Source: Diadophis punctatus similis
Taxonomy: Eukaryota > Chordata > Lepidosauria > Squamata > Dipsadidae
Reading direction: 5' to 3'
Assembly (NCBI GenBank): GCA_023053685.1
Contig: JALIGW010000062.1
Location: forward strand, 3,110,946 to 3,174,945
Length of the DNA stretch: 64,000 nt
Notes under the pieces: model-generated
Told to the model about the DNA's origin: nothing
The model's database searches: none
The model's input: the letters and a program-made list of their open reading frames with translations, nothing else
Shown here: one piece after another, positions 34,071 through 47,100 of the stretch
Position numbering within the stretch: the first letter of the stretch is position 1
Layout: each line of letters begins with the position of its first letter
Made by a program: the position numbers and the translations under genes

Positions 34071-36960
34071 GAGTCAAAGTTCAAAGTCTGAGTCAAGGGT
34101 CAAGTTGGGGTCAAAGGTCGAGTTGGGGTCAACGGTCAATGGTCAAGTTGGCATCAAAGGTCAAGTTGGCGTCAAAGGTCAAGTTGGGGGCAAAGGTCAA
34201 GTTGACGTCAAAGGTCAAGTTGGGGGTTCAAAGGTCAAAGGTCAAGTTGGAATCAAAGGTCAAAGGTCAAGTTGGGGTCAAAGGTCAAGTTGGGGTCAAA
34301 GGTCAAAGGTCAAAGGTCAAGTTGGGGTCAAAGGTCAAAGGTCAAGTTGGGGTCAAAGGTCAAGTTGGTGTCAAAGGTCAAAGGTCAAGTTGGGGTCAAA
34401 GGTAAAAGGTCAAGTTGGCGTCAAAGGTCAAGTTGGGGTGAAAGGTCAAAGGTCAAGTTGGGGTGAAAGGCCAAAGGTCAAGTTGGGGTGAAAGGTCAAA
34501 GGTCAAGTTGGGGTCAAAGGTCAAGTTGGCATCAAAGGTCAAGTAGGCGTCAAAGGTCAAGTTGGGGGTTCAAAGGTCAAAGGTCAAGTTGGGGTCAAAG
34601 GTCAAAGGTCAAGTTGGGGTCAAAGGTCAAAGGTCAAGCTGGGGTCAAAGGTCAAAGGTCAAGATGGCATCAAAGGCCAAAGGTCAAGATGGCATCAAAG
34701 GTCAAAGGTCAAGTTGGGGTCAAAGGTCAAAGGTCAGGTTGGCATCAAAGGTCAAGTTGGCATCAAAGGTCAAGTTGGGGGTTCAAAGGTCAAAGGTCAA
34801 GTTGGCATCAAAGGTCAAAGGTCAAGTTGGGGGTCAAAGGTCAAAGGTCAAGTTGGGGTCAAAGGTCAAAGGTCAAAGGTCAAGCTGGGGTCAAAGGTCA
34901 AGATGGTGTCAAAGGTCAAAGGTCAAGTTGGGGGTCAAAGGTCAAAGGTCAAGTTGGGGTCAAAGGTCAAAGGTCAAGATGGGGTCAAAGGTCAAGTTGG
35001 GGTCAAAGGTCAAAGGTCAAGATGGGGTCAAAGGTCAAGTTGGGGTCAAAGGTCAAACGTCAAGATGGGGTCAAAGGTCAAGATGGGGTCAAAGGTCAAG
35101 ATGGGGTCAAAGGTCAAGTTGGGGGTTCAAAGGTCAAAGGTCAAGTTGGGGGTTCAAAGGTCAAAGGTCAAGTTGGGGGTCAAAGGTCAAAGGTCAATTT
35201 GTGGGTCAAAGGTCAAAGGTCAAAGGTAAAGGTCAAGTTGGGGTCAAAGGTCAAGTTGAGGTCAAAGGTCAAAGGTCAAATTGGGGTCAAATGTCAAATT
35301 GGGGTCAAAGGTCAAGTTGGGGTCAAAGCTCAAAGGTCAAGTTGGGGGTCAAAGGTCAAGTTGCGGGTCAAAGGTCAAAGGTTAAGTTGGGGTCAAATGT
35401 TAAGTTGGGGTCAAAGGTCAAGTTGGAAAAAGGTCAAAGGTCAAGTTGGGGTCAAAGGTCAAAGGTCAAGTTGGGGTCAAAGGTCAAGTTGGCATCAAAG
35501 GTCAAAGGTCAAGTTGGGTCAAAGGTCAAGTGGGGGGTTCAAATGTCAAAGGTCAAGTTGGAATCAAAGGTCAAAGGTCAAGTTGGGGTCAAAGGTCAAA
35601 GGTCAAGATGGCATCAAAGTCAAAGGTAAAGATGGGGTCAAAGGTCAAGTTGGGGTCAAAGGTCAAAGGTCAAATTGGCGTCAAAGGTCAAAGGTCAAGT
35701 TGCGGTCAAAGGTCAAGTTGCGGTCAAAGGTCAAAGGTCAAGTTGGGGTCAAAGGTCAAAGGTCAAGTTGGCGTCAAAGGTCAAGATGACGTCAAAGGTC
35801 AAGATGGTGTCAAAGGTCAAGTTGGGGTCAAAGGTCAAAGGTCAAGTTGGCATCAAAGGTCATGTTGGCTTCAAAGGTCAAGTTGGGGTCAAAGGTCAAA
35901 GGTCAAGTTGAGGTCAAAGGTCAAGTTGGTGTCAAAGGTCAAAGGTCAAGTTGGCATCAAAGGTCAAAGGTCAAGTTGGCATCAAAGGTCAAGTTGGCAT
36001 CAAAGGTCAAGTTGGTGTCAAAGGTCAAAGGTCAAGTTGGGGTCAAAGGTCAAGTTGGGGGTTCAAATGTCAAAGGTCAAGTTGGGGTCAAAGGTCAAAG
36101 GTCAAGTTGGGGGTCAAAGGTCAAAGGTCAAGTTGGGGGTCAAAGGTCAAAGGTCAAGTTGGGGTCAAAGGTCAAAGGTCAAGTTGGGGTCAAAGGTCAA
36201 AGGTCAAGTTGGGGTCAAAGGTCAAGTTGAGGTCAAAGGTCAAAGGTCAAGTTGGCATCAAAGGTCAAAGGTCAAGTTGGGGGTCAAATGTCAAGTTGGG
36301 GTCAAAGGTCAAGTTGGGGTCAAAGGTCAAAGGTCAAGTTGGGGTCAAAGGTCAAAAGTCAAGATGGCATCAAAGGTCAAAGGTCAAGATGGGGTCAAAG
36401 GTCAAGATGGCATCAAAGGTCAAAGGTCAAGATGGGGTCAAAGGTCAAGTTGGGGGTCAAAGGTCAAAGGTCAAGTTGGGGGTCAAAGGTCAAAGGTCAA
36501 GTTGGGGTCAAAGGTCAAAGGTCAAGTTGGGGTCAAAGGTCAAGTTGGCATCAAAGGTCAAGTTGGGGGTTCAAAGGTCAAAGGTCAAGTTGGAATCAAA
36601 GGTCAAAGGTCAAGTTGGGGGTCAAAGGTCAAAGGTCAAGTTGGGGTCAAAGGTCAAGTTGAGGTCAAAGGTCAAAGGTCAAGTTGGGGTCAAAGGTCAA
36701 GTTGGGGTCAAAGGTCAATGGTCAAGTTGGGGTCAAAGGTCAAAGGTCACGATGGCATCAAAGGTCAAAGGTCAAGATGGGGTCAAAGGTCAAGTTGGGG
36801 TCAAAGGTCAAAGGTCAAAGGTCAAGTTGGGGTCAAAGGTCAAGTTGGGTCAAAGGTCAAAGGTCAAGTTGGGGTCAAAGGTCAAAGGTCAAGTTGGGGT
36901 CAAAGGTCAAGTTGAGGTCAAAGGTCAAAGGTCAAGTTGGGGTCAAAGGTCAAGTTGGGA
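34071..36960 (+). repeat. GGTCAA minisatellite array M1, 2.9 kb
   Basis: Irregular alternation of a 7-base unit (GGTCAAA) and an 11-12-base unit (GGTCAAGTTGG/G); the linker varies as ttgggg, ttggca, ttggcg, ttggtg, ttgagg, ttggaa or atgggg. The unit has no stop codon in any plus-strand frame, so open frames of up to 489 codons rich in V, K, G, Q, R and S cross it in all three frames. I do not call them genes. The unit spells nuclear-receptor half-sites (AGGTCA) in DR1 and DR5 spacing. Confidence 0.96.
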
Positions 36961-37503
36961 TCAAAAGTGATGGTTTTGGGCTGATTTGAGTCCAAAGGAG
37001 AATGCTATGTTATACCTTGGACTAGCTCTTCAGGGAAAGCTCGAATTTGAAAATGAAGCGAAAATTCAGCTTTCTAGACCGTGCGGAACAGGAATGTGTG
37101 TTTCTTTTTCATTTCTGAGCTCTTTGTCAAAAGTGATGTTTTTGGGCTGAATAGAGTCCAAAGGCGACTGCTGTGTTACACCTTGGGCTAGCTCTTTAGG
37201 GAAAGGTTGGAATCGAAAATCAACCTAGAAATCGGCTTTCCAGCCCGTGGGGAACAGGAATATGTGTTTCTTTTTCATTTCTGAGGTTTTTTTGAAAAGT
37301 GATCTTTTTCGCTGAATTGAGTCCGAATTGTGTGTTAAACCTTGGGCTAGCTCTTTAGGGAAAGCTCGGATATGAAAATCAAGCGGGAATTCGGCTTTCC
37401 TGGACATGCGAACAGGAATATGTTTTTCTTTTTCATTTCTGAGCTCTTTGTCAAAAGTGATGTTTTTGGGCTGAATTGAGTCCAAAGGTCATTCCTGGGT
37501 TAA
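36961..37503 (-). repeat. ~160-bp satellite, reverse block R3
   Basis: About three inverted monomers between M1 and the R-to-F switch. Confidence 0.92.
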
Positions 37504-38438
37504 ATCAATTCAGCGCAAAAAAAACACTTTTGACAAACACCTCAGAAATGAAAAGGAAACATATTTCTGTTCTCCACGGGCTGGAAAGTCGAATTCTCGC
37601 TTGATTTTCGATTCTGAGCTTTTCCTGAACAGCTAGCCCAAGGTCTAACACAGCATTCGCCTTAGGACTCAATTCAGCCTCAAAACATCACTTTTGACAA
37701 AGAACTCAGAAATGAAAAAGAAACACAAACCCCTTTTCCCCACGGCCTGGAAAGGTGAATTCTCGCTTGGTTTTCAATTCAGAGCTTTTCCTGAAAACAG
37801 CAAAAACATCACTTTTGACAAAGAGCTCAGAAATGAAAAAGAAAGTCATATTCCTGTTCGCATGTCCAGGAAAGCCGAATTCCCGTTTGATTTTCATATC
37901 CGAGCTTTCCCTGAAGAGCTAGCCCAAGTTTTCACACACAATTCGGACTCAATTCAGCGAAAAAGATCACTTTTCAGAAAAACCTCAGAAATGAAAAATA
38001 GTCACATATTCCTGTTCCCCACGTGCTGAAAAGCCGATTTCTTGCTTGATTTTCGATTCCGAGCTTTCCCTGAAGAGCTGGCCTAAGGTGTAACACAGCA
38101 TTCGCCGTAACACTCAATTCAGCGCAAATACATCACTTTTGACAAACACCTCAGAAATGAAAAAGAAACAAATACTCCTGTTCTCCACGGGAAAGCCGAA
38201 TTCTCGCTTGATTTTCGATTCCGAGCTTTCCCTGAACAGCTAGTCCAAGGTCTAACAAAGCATTCTCCTTAGGACTCAATTCAGCCCAAAAACATCACTT
38301 TTGACAAAAAGCTCAGAAATGAAAAAGAAACATATATTCCTGTTCCCCATGTCCAGGAAAGCCGAATTCCCGCTTGATTTTCATATCTGAGCTTTCCCTG
38401 AAGAGATAGCCCAAGATTTAACCCAGGACTCAATTCAG
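37504..38438 (+). repeat. ~160-bp satellite, forward block F3
   Basis: About six forward monomers between polarity switches; nearly identical to F5 (45991..46924). Confidence 0.92.
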
Positions 38439-38613
38439 CTCTTTTTCAAAAGTGATGTTTTTGGGCTGAATTGTCCGAATTGTGTGTTAAACCTTGGGCT
38501 AGCTCTTTCAGGGAAAGTTCGGAATCGAAAATCAAGCGAGAATTCGGCTATCCAGACCGAGAGGAACAGGAATATACCATTTCTGAGCTCTGTCAAAAGT
38601 GATGTTTTTGGTC
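38439..38613 (-). repeat. ~160-bp satellite, reverse block R4
   Basis: About one inverted monomer, the counterpart of R2, leading into array M2. Confidence 0.9.
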
Positions 38614-39680
38614 TGAGTCAAAGTTCAAAGTCTGAGTCAAGGGTCAAGTTGGGGTCAAAGGTCGAGTTGGGGTCAACGGTCAACGGTCAAGTTGGGGTCA
38701 AAGGTCAAAGGTCAAGTTGGCATCAAGGGTCAAGTTGGGGTCAAAGGTCAAGATGGGGTCAAAGGTCAAGTTGGGGTCAACGGTCAATGGTCAAGTTGGG
38801 GTCAAAGGTCAAAGGTCAAGTTGGGGTCAAAGGTCAAGTTGGCGTCAAAGGTCAAGTTGGGGGTTCAAATGTCAAAGGTCAAGTTGGGGTCAAAGGTCAA
38901 AGGTCAAGTTGGGGTCAAAGGTCAAAGGTCAAGATGGTATCAAAGGTCAAAGGTCAAGATGGGGTCAAAGGTCAAGTTGGTGTCAAAGGTCAAAGGTCAA
39001 GTTGGTGTCAAAGGTCAAGTTGGTGTCAAAGGTCAAGTTGGGGGATCAAAGGTCAAAGGTCAAGTTGGAATCAAAGGTCAAAGGTCAAGTTGGGGGTCAA
39101 AGGTCAAAGGTCAAAGGTCAAAGGTCAAGTTGAGGTCAAAGGTCAAAGGTCAAGTTGGGGGCAAAGGTCAAGTTGGGGGTCAAAGGTCAAGTTGGGGTCA
39201 AAGGTCAAAGGTCAAGATGGCATCAAAGGTCAAAGGTCAAGTTGGGGTCAAAGGTCAAGTTGGGGTCAAAGGTCAAAGGTCAAAGGTCAAGTTGGGGTCA
39301 AAGGTCAAGTTGAGGTCAAAGGTCAAAGGTCAAGTTGGTGTCAAATGTCAAGTTGGGGTCAAAGGTCAAAGGTTAAGTTGGGGGTCAAATGTTAAGTTGG
39401 GGTCAAAGGTCAAGTTGGAAAAAGGTCAAAGGTCAAGTTGGGGGTCAAAGGTCAAAGGTCAAGTTGGGGGTCAAAGGTCAAGTTGGGGGTCAAAGGTCAA
39501 GTTGGGGTCAAAGGTCAAAGGTCAAGTTGGGGTGAAAGGTCAAAGGTCAAGATGGAGTGAAATGTCAAAGGTCAAGATGGGTCAAAGGTCAAAGGCCAAG
39601 TTGGGGTCAAAGGTAAAAGGTCAAGTCAGGGTCAAAGGTCAAGTTGGGGGGGGTCAAAGGTCAAAGTTCAAGTTGGGATC
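38614..39680 (+). repeat. GGTCAA minisatellite array M2, 1.07 kb
   Basis: Same units and same edges as M1 but about one third of the length. Near its right end it has a ggggggg variant and gtcaaagttcaagttggg, as in M4 and M5. Confidence 0.96.
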
Positions 39681-40540
39681 AAAAGTGATGGTTTTGGGTT
39701 GATTTGAGTCCAAAGGAGAATGCTATGTTATACCTTGGACTAGCTCTTCAGGGAAAGCTCGAATTTGAAAATGAAGCGAAAATTCGGCTTTCTAGACCGT
39801 GCGGAACAGGAATGTGTGTTTCTTTTTCATTTCTCAGCTCATTGTCAAAAGTGATGTTTTTGGGCTGAATAGAGTCCTAGGGCGACTGCTGTGTTACACC
39901 TTGGGCTAGCTCTTTAGGGAAAGCTTGCAATCGAAAATCAACCTAGAATTCGGCTTTCCAGCCTGTGGGGAACAGGAATATACCATTTCTGAGCTCTGTC
40001 AAAAGTGATGTTTTTGGGCTGAATTGAGTCCTAAAGCCAATGCAGGGTTAAACCTTGGGCTAGCTCTTCAGGAAAAGCTCGGAATGGAAAATGTAAGAAT
40101 TCGGCTTTCTACACCGTGAGGAACAGGAATATTTGTTTCTTTTTCATTTCTGACGTCTTTGTCAAAAGTGATGTTTTTGGGCTTATTTGAGTCCTAAGGT
40201 GAATGCTGTGTTAGACCTTGGGCTAGCTCTTTAGGGAATGGTTGGAATCGAAAATCAACCTAGAAATCGGCTTTCCAGCCCGTGGGGAACAGGAATATGT
40301 GTTTCTTTTTCATTTCTGAGGTTTTTCTGAAAAGTGATCTTTTTCGCTGAATTGAGTCCGAATTGTGTGTTAAACCTTGGGCTAGCTCTTTAGGGAAAGC
40401 TCGGATATGAAAATCAAGCGGGAATTCGGCTTTCCTGGACATGCGAACAGGAATATGTTTTTCTTTTTCATTTCTGAGCTCTTTGTCAAAAGTGATGTTT
40501 TTGGGCTGAATTGAGTCCAAAGGTCATTGCTGGGTTAAAT
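39681..40540 (-). repeat. ~160-bp satellite, reverse block R5
   Basis: About five inverted monomers between M2 and the R-to-F switch. Confidence 0.92.
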
Positions 40541-42440
40541 CAATTCAGCGCAAAAAAAAACACTTTTGACAAACACCTCAGAAATGAAAAGGAAACATAT
40601 TTCTGTTCTCCACGGGCTGGAAAGTCGAATTCTCGCTTGATTTTCGATTCTGAGCTTTTCCTGAACAGCTAGCCCAAGGTCTAACACAGCATTCGCCTTA
40701 GGACTCAATTCAGCCTCAAAACATCACTTTTGACAAAGAACTCAGAAATGAAAAAGAAACACAAACCCCTTTTCCCCACGGCCTGGAAAGGCGAATTCTC
40801 GCTTGGTTTTCAATTCAGAGCTTTTCCTGAAAACATCAAAAACATCACTTTTGACAAAGAGCTCAGAAATGAAAAAGAAAGTCATATTCCTGTTCGCATG
40901 TTCAGGAAAGCCGAATTCCCGTTTGATTTTCATATCCGAGCTTTCCCTGAACAGCTAGCCCAAGTTTTCACACACAATTCGGACTCAATTCAGCGAAAAA
41001 GATGACTTTTCAGAAAAACCTCAGAAATGAAAAATAGTCACATATTCCTGTTCCCCACGTGCTGAAAAGCCGATTTCTTGCTTAATTTTCGATTCCGAGC
41101 TTTCCCTGAACAGCTAGTCCAAGGTCTAACATAGCATTCTCCTTAGGACTCAATTCAGCCCAAAAACATCACTTTTGACAAAAAGCTCAGAAATGAAAAA
41201 GAAACATATATTCCTGTTCCCCATTTCCAGGAAAGCCGAATTCCCGCTCGATTTTCATATCTGAGCTTTCCCTGAAGAGATAGCCCAAGATTTAACACAC
41301 AATTCGGACTCAATTCAGCGAAAAAGATCACTTTTCAGAAAAACATCAGAAATGAAAAATAGTCACATATTCCTGTTCCCCACGTGCTGAAAAGCCGATT
41401 TCTTGCTTGATTTTCGATTCCGAGCTTTCCCTGAAGAGCTAGCCCAAGTTTTCACACACAATTCGGACTCAATTCAGCGAAAAAGATAACTTTTCTGAAA
41501 AACCTCAGAAATGAAAAATAGTCACATATTCCTGTTCCCCACGTGCTGAAAAGCCGATTTCTTGCTTGATTTTCGATTCCGAGCTTACCCTGAAGAGCTG
41601 GCCTAAGGTGTAACACAGCATTCGCCGTAACACTCAATTCAGTGCAAATACATCACTTTTGACAAACACCTCAGAAATGAAAAAGAAACAAATACTCCTG
41701 TTCTCCACGGGAAAGCCGAATTCTCGCTTGATTTTCGATTCCGAGCTTTCCCTGAACAGCTAGTCCAAGGTCTAACATAGCATTCTCCTTAGGACTCAAT
41801 TCAGCCCAAAAACATCACTTTTGACAAAAAGCTCAGAAATGAAAAAGAAACATATATTCCTGTTCCCCATGTCCAGGAAAGCCGAATTCCCGCTTGATTT
41901 TCATATATGAGCTTTCCCTGAAGAGATAGCCCAAGATTTAACACACAATTCGGACTCAATTCAGCGAAAAAGATCACTTTTCAGAAAAACATCAGAAATG
42001 AAAAAGAAACACATATTCCTTTTCCCCACGGGCTGGAAAACTGATTTCTAGGTCGATTTTCGATTCCAACCTTTCCCTGAAGAGCTAGCCTAAGGTCTAA
42101 CAGAGCATTCTCCTTAGGACTCAAATCAGCCCAAGAACATCACTTTAGACAAAGAACTCAGAAATGAAAAAGAGAAACGTATTCCCCATGGGCAGGAAAG
42201 CCAAATTCTCGCTTGATTTTCGATTCCGAGCTTTCCCTGAACAGCATTTCAGGGAAACATAAAGGTTTAACATAGCATTCTCCTCAGCCCAGGAACATCA
42301 CTTTTGACAAAGAGCTCAGAAATGAAAAATAAACACATATTCCTGTTCCTCACGGTCTAGAAAGCCGAATTCTTGCTTCATTTTCAAATCCGAGCTTTCC
42401 CTAAAGAGCTAGCCCAAGATTTAACCCAGGACTCAACTCA
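40541..42440 (+). repeat. ~160-bp satellite, forward block F4
   Basis: Counterpart of F2 at an offset of about 8.55 kb, with the same irregular monomers, including one carrying a private cagcatttcagggaaacata segment (near 42240 and 33700). Confidence 0.92.
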
Positions 42441-42615
42441 GTTCTTTTTCAAAAGTGATGTTTTTGGGCTGAATTGTCCGAATTGTGTGTTAAACCTTGG
42501 GCTAGCTCTTCAGGGAAAGTTCGGAATCGAAAATTAAGCAAGAATTCGGCTATCCAGACCGTGAGGAACAGGAATATACCATTTCTGAGCTCTGTCAAAA
42601 GTGATGTTTTTGGTC
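42441..42615 (-). repeat. ~160-bp satellite, reverse block R6
   Basis: About one inverted monomer between the F-to-R switch and array M3. Confidence 0.9.
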
Positions 42616-45448
42616 TGAGTCAAAGTTCAAAGTCTGAGTCAAGGGTCAAGTTGGGGTCAAAGGTTGAGTTGGGGTCAACGGTCAACGGTCAAGTTGGCAT
42701 CAAAGGTCAAGTTGGTGTCAAAGGTCAAGTTGGGGTCAAAGGTCAAGTTGGTGTCAAAGGTCAAGTTGGGGGTTCAAAGGTCAAAGGTCAAGTTGGAATC
42801 AAAGGTCAAAGGTCAAGTTGGGGTCAAAGGTCAAAGGTCAAGTTGGGGTCAAAGGTCAAAGGTCAAAGGTCAAGTTGGGGTCAAAGGTCAAAGGTCAAGT
42901 TGGGGTCAAAGGTCAAGTTGGTGTCAAAGGTCAAAGGTCAAGTTGGGGTAAAAGGTAAAAGGTCAAGTTGGCATCAAAGGTCAAGTTGGCGTGAAAGGTC
43001 AAAGGTCAAGTTGGGGTGAAAGGTCAAAGGTCAAGTTGGGGTGAAAGGTCAAAGGTCAAGTTGGGGTCAAAGGTCAAGTTGGCATCAAAGGTCAAGTAGG
43101 CGTCAAAGGTCAAGTTGGGGGTTCAAAGGTCAAAGGTCAAGTTGGGGGTCAAAGCTCAAAGGTCAAGTTGGGGTCAAAGGTCAAAGGTCAAGTTGGGGTC
43201 AAAGGTCAAAGGTCAAGCTGGGGTCAAAGGTCAAAGGTCAAGATGGCATCAAAGGTCAAAGGTCAAGATGGCATCAAAGGTCAAAGGTCAAGTTGGGGTC
43301 AAAGGTCAAGTTCAGATCAAAGGTCAAGTTGGCATCAAAGGTCAAGTTGGCATCAAAGGTCAAGTTGGGGGTTCAAAGGTCAAAGGTCAAGTTGGAATCA
43401 AAGGTCAAAGGTCAAGTTGGGGTCAAAGGTCAAAGGTCAAAGGTCAAGCTGGGGTCAAAGGTCAAGATGGTGTCAAAGGTCAAAGGTCAAGTTGGGGGTC
43501 AAAGGTCAAAGGTCAAGTTGGGGTCAAAGGTCAAAGGTCAAGATGGGGTTAAAGGTCAAGTTGGGGTCAAAGGTCAAAGGTCAAGATGGGGTCAAAGGTC
43601 AAATTGGGGTCAAAGGTCAAATGTCAAGATGGGGTCAAACGTCAAGATGGGGTCAAAGGTCAAGATGGGGGTCAAAGGTCAAGATGGGGTCAAAGGTCAA
43701 GTTGGGGGCTCAAAGGTCAAAGGTCAAGTTGGGGGCTCAAAGGTCAAAGGTCAAGTTGGGGGTCAAAGGTCAAAGGTCAAAGGTAAAGGTCAAGTTGGGG
43801 TCAAAGGTCAAGTTGAGGTCAAAGGTCAAAGGTCAAATTGGGGTCAAATGTCAAATTGGGGTCAAAGGTCAAGTTGGGGTCAAAGCTCAAAGGTCAAGTT
43901 GGGGGTCAAAGGTCAAGTCGGGGGTCAAAGGTCAAAGGTTAAGTTGGGGTCAAATGTTAAGTTGGGGTCAAAGGTCAAGTTGGAAAAAGGTCAAAGGTCA
44001 AGTTGGGGTCAAAGGTCAAAGGTCAAGTTGGGGTCAAAGGTCAAGTTGGTGTCAAAGGTCAAAGGTCAAGTTGGGGTCAAAGGTCAAGTTGGGGGTTCAA
44101 ATGTCAAAGGTCAAGTTGGAATCAAAGGTCAAAGGTCAAGTTGGGGGTCAAAGGTCAAAGGTCAAGATGGCATCAAAGTCAAAGGTAAAGATGGGGTCAA
44201 AGGTCAAGTTGGGGTCAAAGGTCAAAGGTCAAATTGGCGTCAAAGGTCAAAGGTCAAGTTGCGGTCAAAGGTCAAGTTGCGGTCAAAGGTCAAAGGTCAA
44301 GTTGGGGTCAAAGGTCAAAGGTCAAGTTGGCATCAAAGGTCAAGATGGCGTCAAAGGTCAAGATGGTGTCAAAGGTCAAGTTGGGGTCAAAGGTCAAAGG
44401 TCAAGTTGGGGTCAAAGGTCAAAGGTCAAGATGGAGTGAAATGTCAAAGGTCAAGATGGGGTCAAAGGTCAAAGGTCAAGTCGGCATCAAAGGTCATGTT
44501 GGCTTCAAAGGTCAAGTTGGGGTCAAAGGTCAAAGGTCAAGTTGAGGTCAAAGGTCAAGTTGGTGTCAAAGGTCAAAGGTCAAGTTGGCATCAAAGGTCA
44601 AAGGTCAAGTTGGCATCAAAGGTCAAGTTGGTGTCAAAGGTCAAGTTGGTGTCAAAGGTCAAAGGTCAAGTTGGGGTCAAAGGTCAAAGGTCAAGTTGGG
44701 GTCAAAGGTCAAAGGTCAAGTTGGGGTCAAAGGTCAAGTTGGGGTCAAAGGTCAAAGGTCAAGTTGGCATCAAAGGTCAAAGGTCAAGTTGGGGGTCAAA
44801 TGTCAAGTTGGGGTCAAAGGTCAAGTTGGGGTCAAAGGTCAAAGGTCAAGTTGGGGTCAAAGGTCAAAAGTCAAGATGGCATCAAAGGTCAAAGGTCAAG
44901 ATGGGGTCAAAGGTCAAGATGGCATCAAAGGTCAAAGGTCAAGTTGGGGTCAAAGGTCAAGTTGGGGTCAAAGGTCAAAGGTCAAGTTGGGGTCAAAGGT
45001 CAAAGGTCAAGTTGGGGTCAAAGGTCAAGTTGGCATCAAAGGTCAAGTTGGGGGTTCAAAGGTCAAAGGTCAAGTTGGAATCAAAGGTCAAAGGTCAAGT
45101 TGGGGGTCAAAGGTCAAAGGTCAAGTTGGGGGTCAAAGGTCAAGTTGAGGTCAAAGGTCAAAGGTCAAGTTGGGGTCAAAGGTCAAGTTGGGATCAATGG
45201 TCAATGGTCAAGTTGGGGTCAAAGGTCAAAGGTCAAGATGGCATCAAAGGTCAAAGGTCAAGATGGGGTCAAAGGTCAAGTTGGGGTCAAAGGTCAAAGG
45301 TCAAAGGTCAAGTTGGGGTCAAAGGTCAAGTTGGGTCAAAGGTCAAAGGTCAAGTTGGCGTCAAAGGTCAAAGGTCAAGTTGGGGTCAAAGGTCAAGTTG
45401 AGGTCAAAGGTCAAAGGTCAAGTTGGGGTCAAAGGTCAAGTTGGGATC
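42616..45448 (+). repeat. GGTCAA minisatellite array M3, 2.8 kb
   Basis: Counterpart of M1. Order and variants of sub-blocks are shared with M1 over long stretches, which points to duplication of the whole array, with small local gains and losses. It is spanned by a 786-codon plus-strand frame (43041..45401) that is a product of the stop-free unit. Confidence 0.96.
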
Positions 45449-45990
45449 AAAAGTGATGGTTTTGGGCTGATTTGAGTCCAAAGGAGAATGCTATGTTATA
45501 CCTTGGACTAGCTCTTCAGGGAAAGCTCGAATTTGAAAATGAGGCGAAAATTCAGCTTTCTAGACCGTGCGGAACAGGAATGTGTGTTTCTTTTTCATTT
45601 CTGAGCTCTTTGTCAAAAGTGATGTTTTTGGGCTGAATAGAGTCCAAAGGCGACTGCTGTGTTACACCTTGGGCTAGCTCTTTAGGGAAAGGTTGGAATC
45701 GAAAATCAACCTAGAAATCGGCTTTCCAGCCCGTGGGGAACAGGAATATGTGTTTCTTTTTCATTTCTGAGGTTTTTTTGAAAAGTGATCTTTTTCGCTG
45801 AATTGAGTCTGAATTGTGTGTTAAACCTTGGGCTAGCTCTTTAGGGAAAGCTCGGATATGAAAATCAAGCGGGAATTCGGCTTTCCTGGACATGCGAACA
45901 GGAATATGTTTTTCTTTTTCATTTCTGAGCTCTTTGTCAAAAGTGATGTTTTTGGGCTGAATTGAGTCCAAAGGTCATTCCTGGGTTAAA
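45449..45990 (-). repeat. ~160-bp satellite, reverse block R7
   Basis: Counterpart of R3. Confidence 0.92.
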
Positions 45991-46924
45991 TCAATTCAGC
46001 GCAAAAAAAACACTTTTGACAAACACCTCAGAAATGAAAAGGAAACATATTTCTGTTCTCCACGGGCTGGAAAGTCGAATTCTCGCTTGATTTTCGATTC
46101 TGAGCTTTTCCTGAACAGCTAGCCCAAGGTCTAACACAGCATTCGCCTTAGGACTCAATTCAGCCTCAAAACATCACTTTTGACAAAGAACTCAGAAATG
46201 AAAAAGAAACACAAACCCCTTTTCCCCACGGCCTGGAAAGGTGAATTCTCGCTTGGTTTTCAATTCAGAGCTTTTCCTGAAAACATCAAAAACATCACTT
46301 TTGACAAAGAGCTCAGAAATGAAAAAGAAAGTCATATTCCTGTTCGCATGTCCAGGAAAGCCGAATTCCCGTTTGATTTTCATATCCGAGCTTTCCCTGA
46401 AGAGCTAGCCCAAGTTTTCACACACAATTCGGACTCAATTCAGCGAAAAAGATCACTTTTCAGAAAAACCTCAGAAATGAAAAATAGTCACATATTCCTG
46501 TTCCCCACGTGCTGAAAAGCCGATTTCTTGCTTGATTTTCGATTCCGAGCTTTCCCTGAAGAGCTGGCCTAAGGTGTAACACAGCATTCGCCGTAACACT
46601 CAATTCAGCGCAAATACATCACTTTTGACAAACACCTCAGAAATGAAAAAGAAACAAATACTCCTGTTCTCCACGGGAAAGCCGAATTCTCGCTTGATTT
46701 TCGATTCCGAGCTTTCCCTGAACAGCTAGTCCAAGGTCTAACAAAGCATTCTCCTTAGGACTCAATTCAGCCCAAAAACATCACTTTTGACAAAAAGCTC
46801 AGAAATCAAAAAGAAACATATATTCCTGTTCCCCATGTCCAGGAAAGCCGAATTCCCGCTTGATTTTCATATCTGAGCTTTCCCTGAAGAGATAGCCCAA
46901 GATTTAACCCAGGACTCAATTCAG
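45991..46924 (+). repeat. ~160-bp satellite, forward block F5
   Basis: Counterpart of F3. Confidence 0.92.
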
Positions 46925-47100
46925 CTCTTTTTCAAAAGTGATGTTTTTGGGCTGAATTGTCCGAATTGTGTGTTAAACCTTGGGCTAGCTCTTTCAGGGA
47001 AAGTTCGGAATCGAAAATCAAGCGAGAATTCGGCTATCCAGACCGAGAGGAACAGGAATATACCATTTCTGAGCTCTGTCAAAAGTGATGTTTTTGGTCT
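46925..47100 (-). repeat. ~160-bp satellite, reverse block R8
   Basis: Counterpart of R4, leading into array M4. Confidence 0.9.
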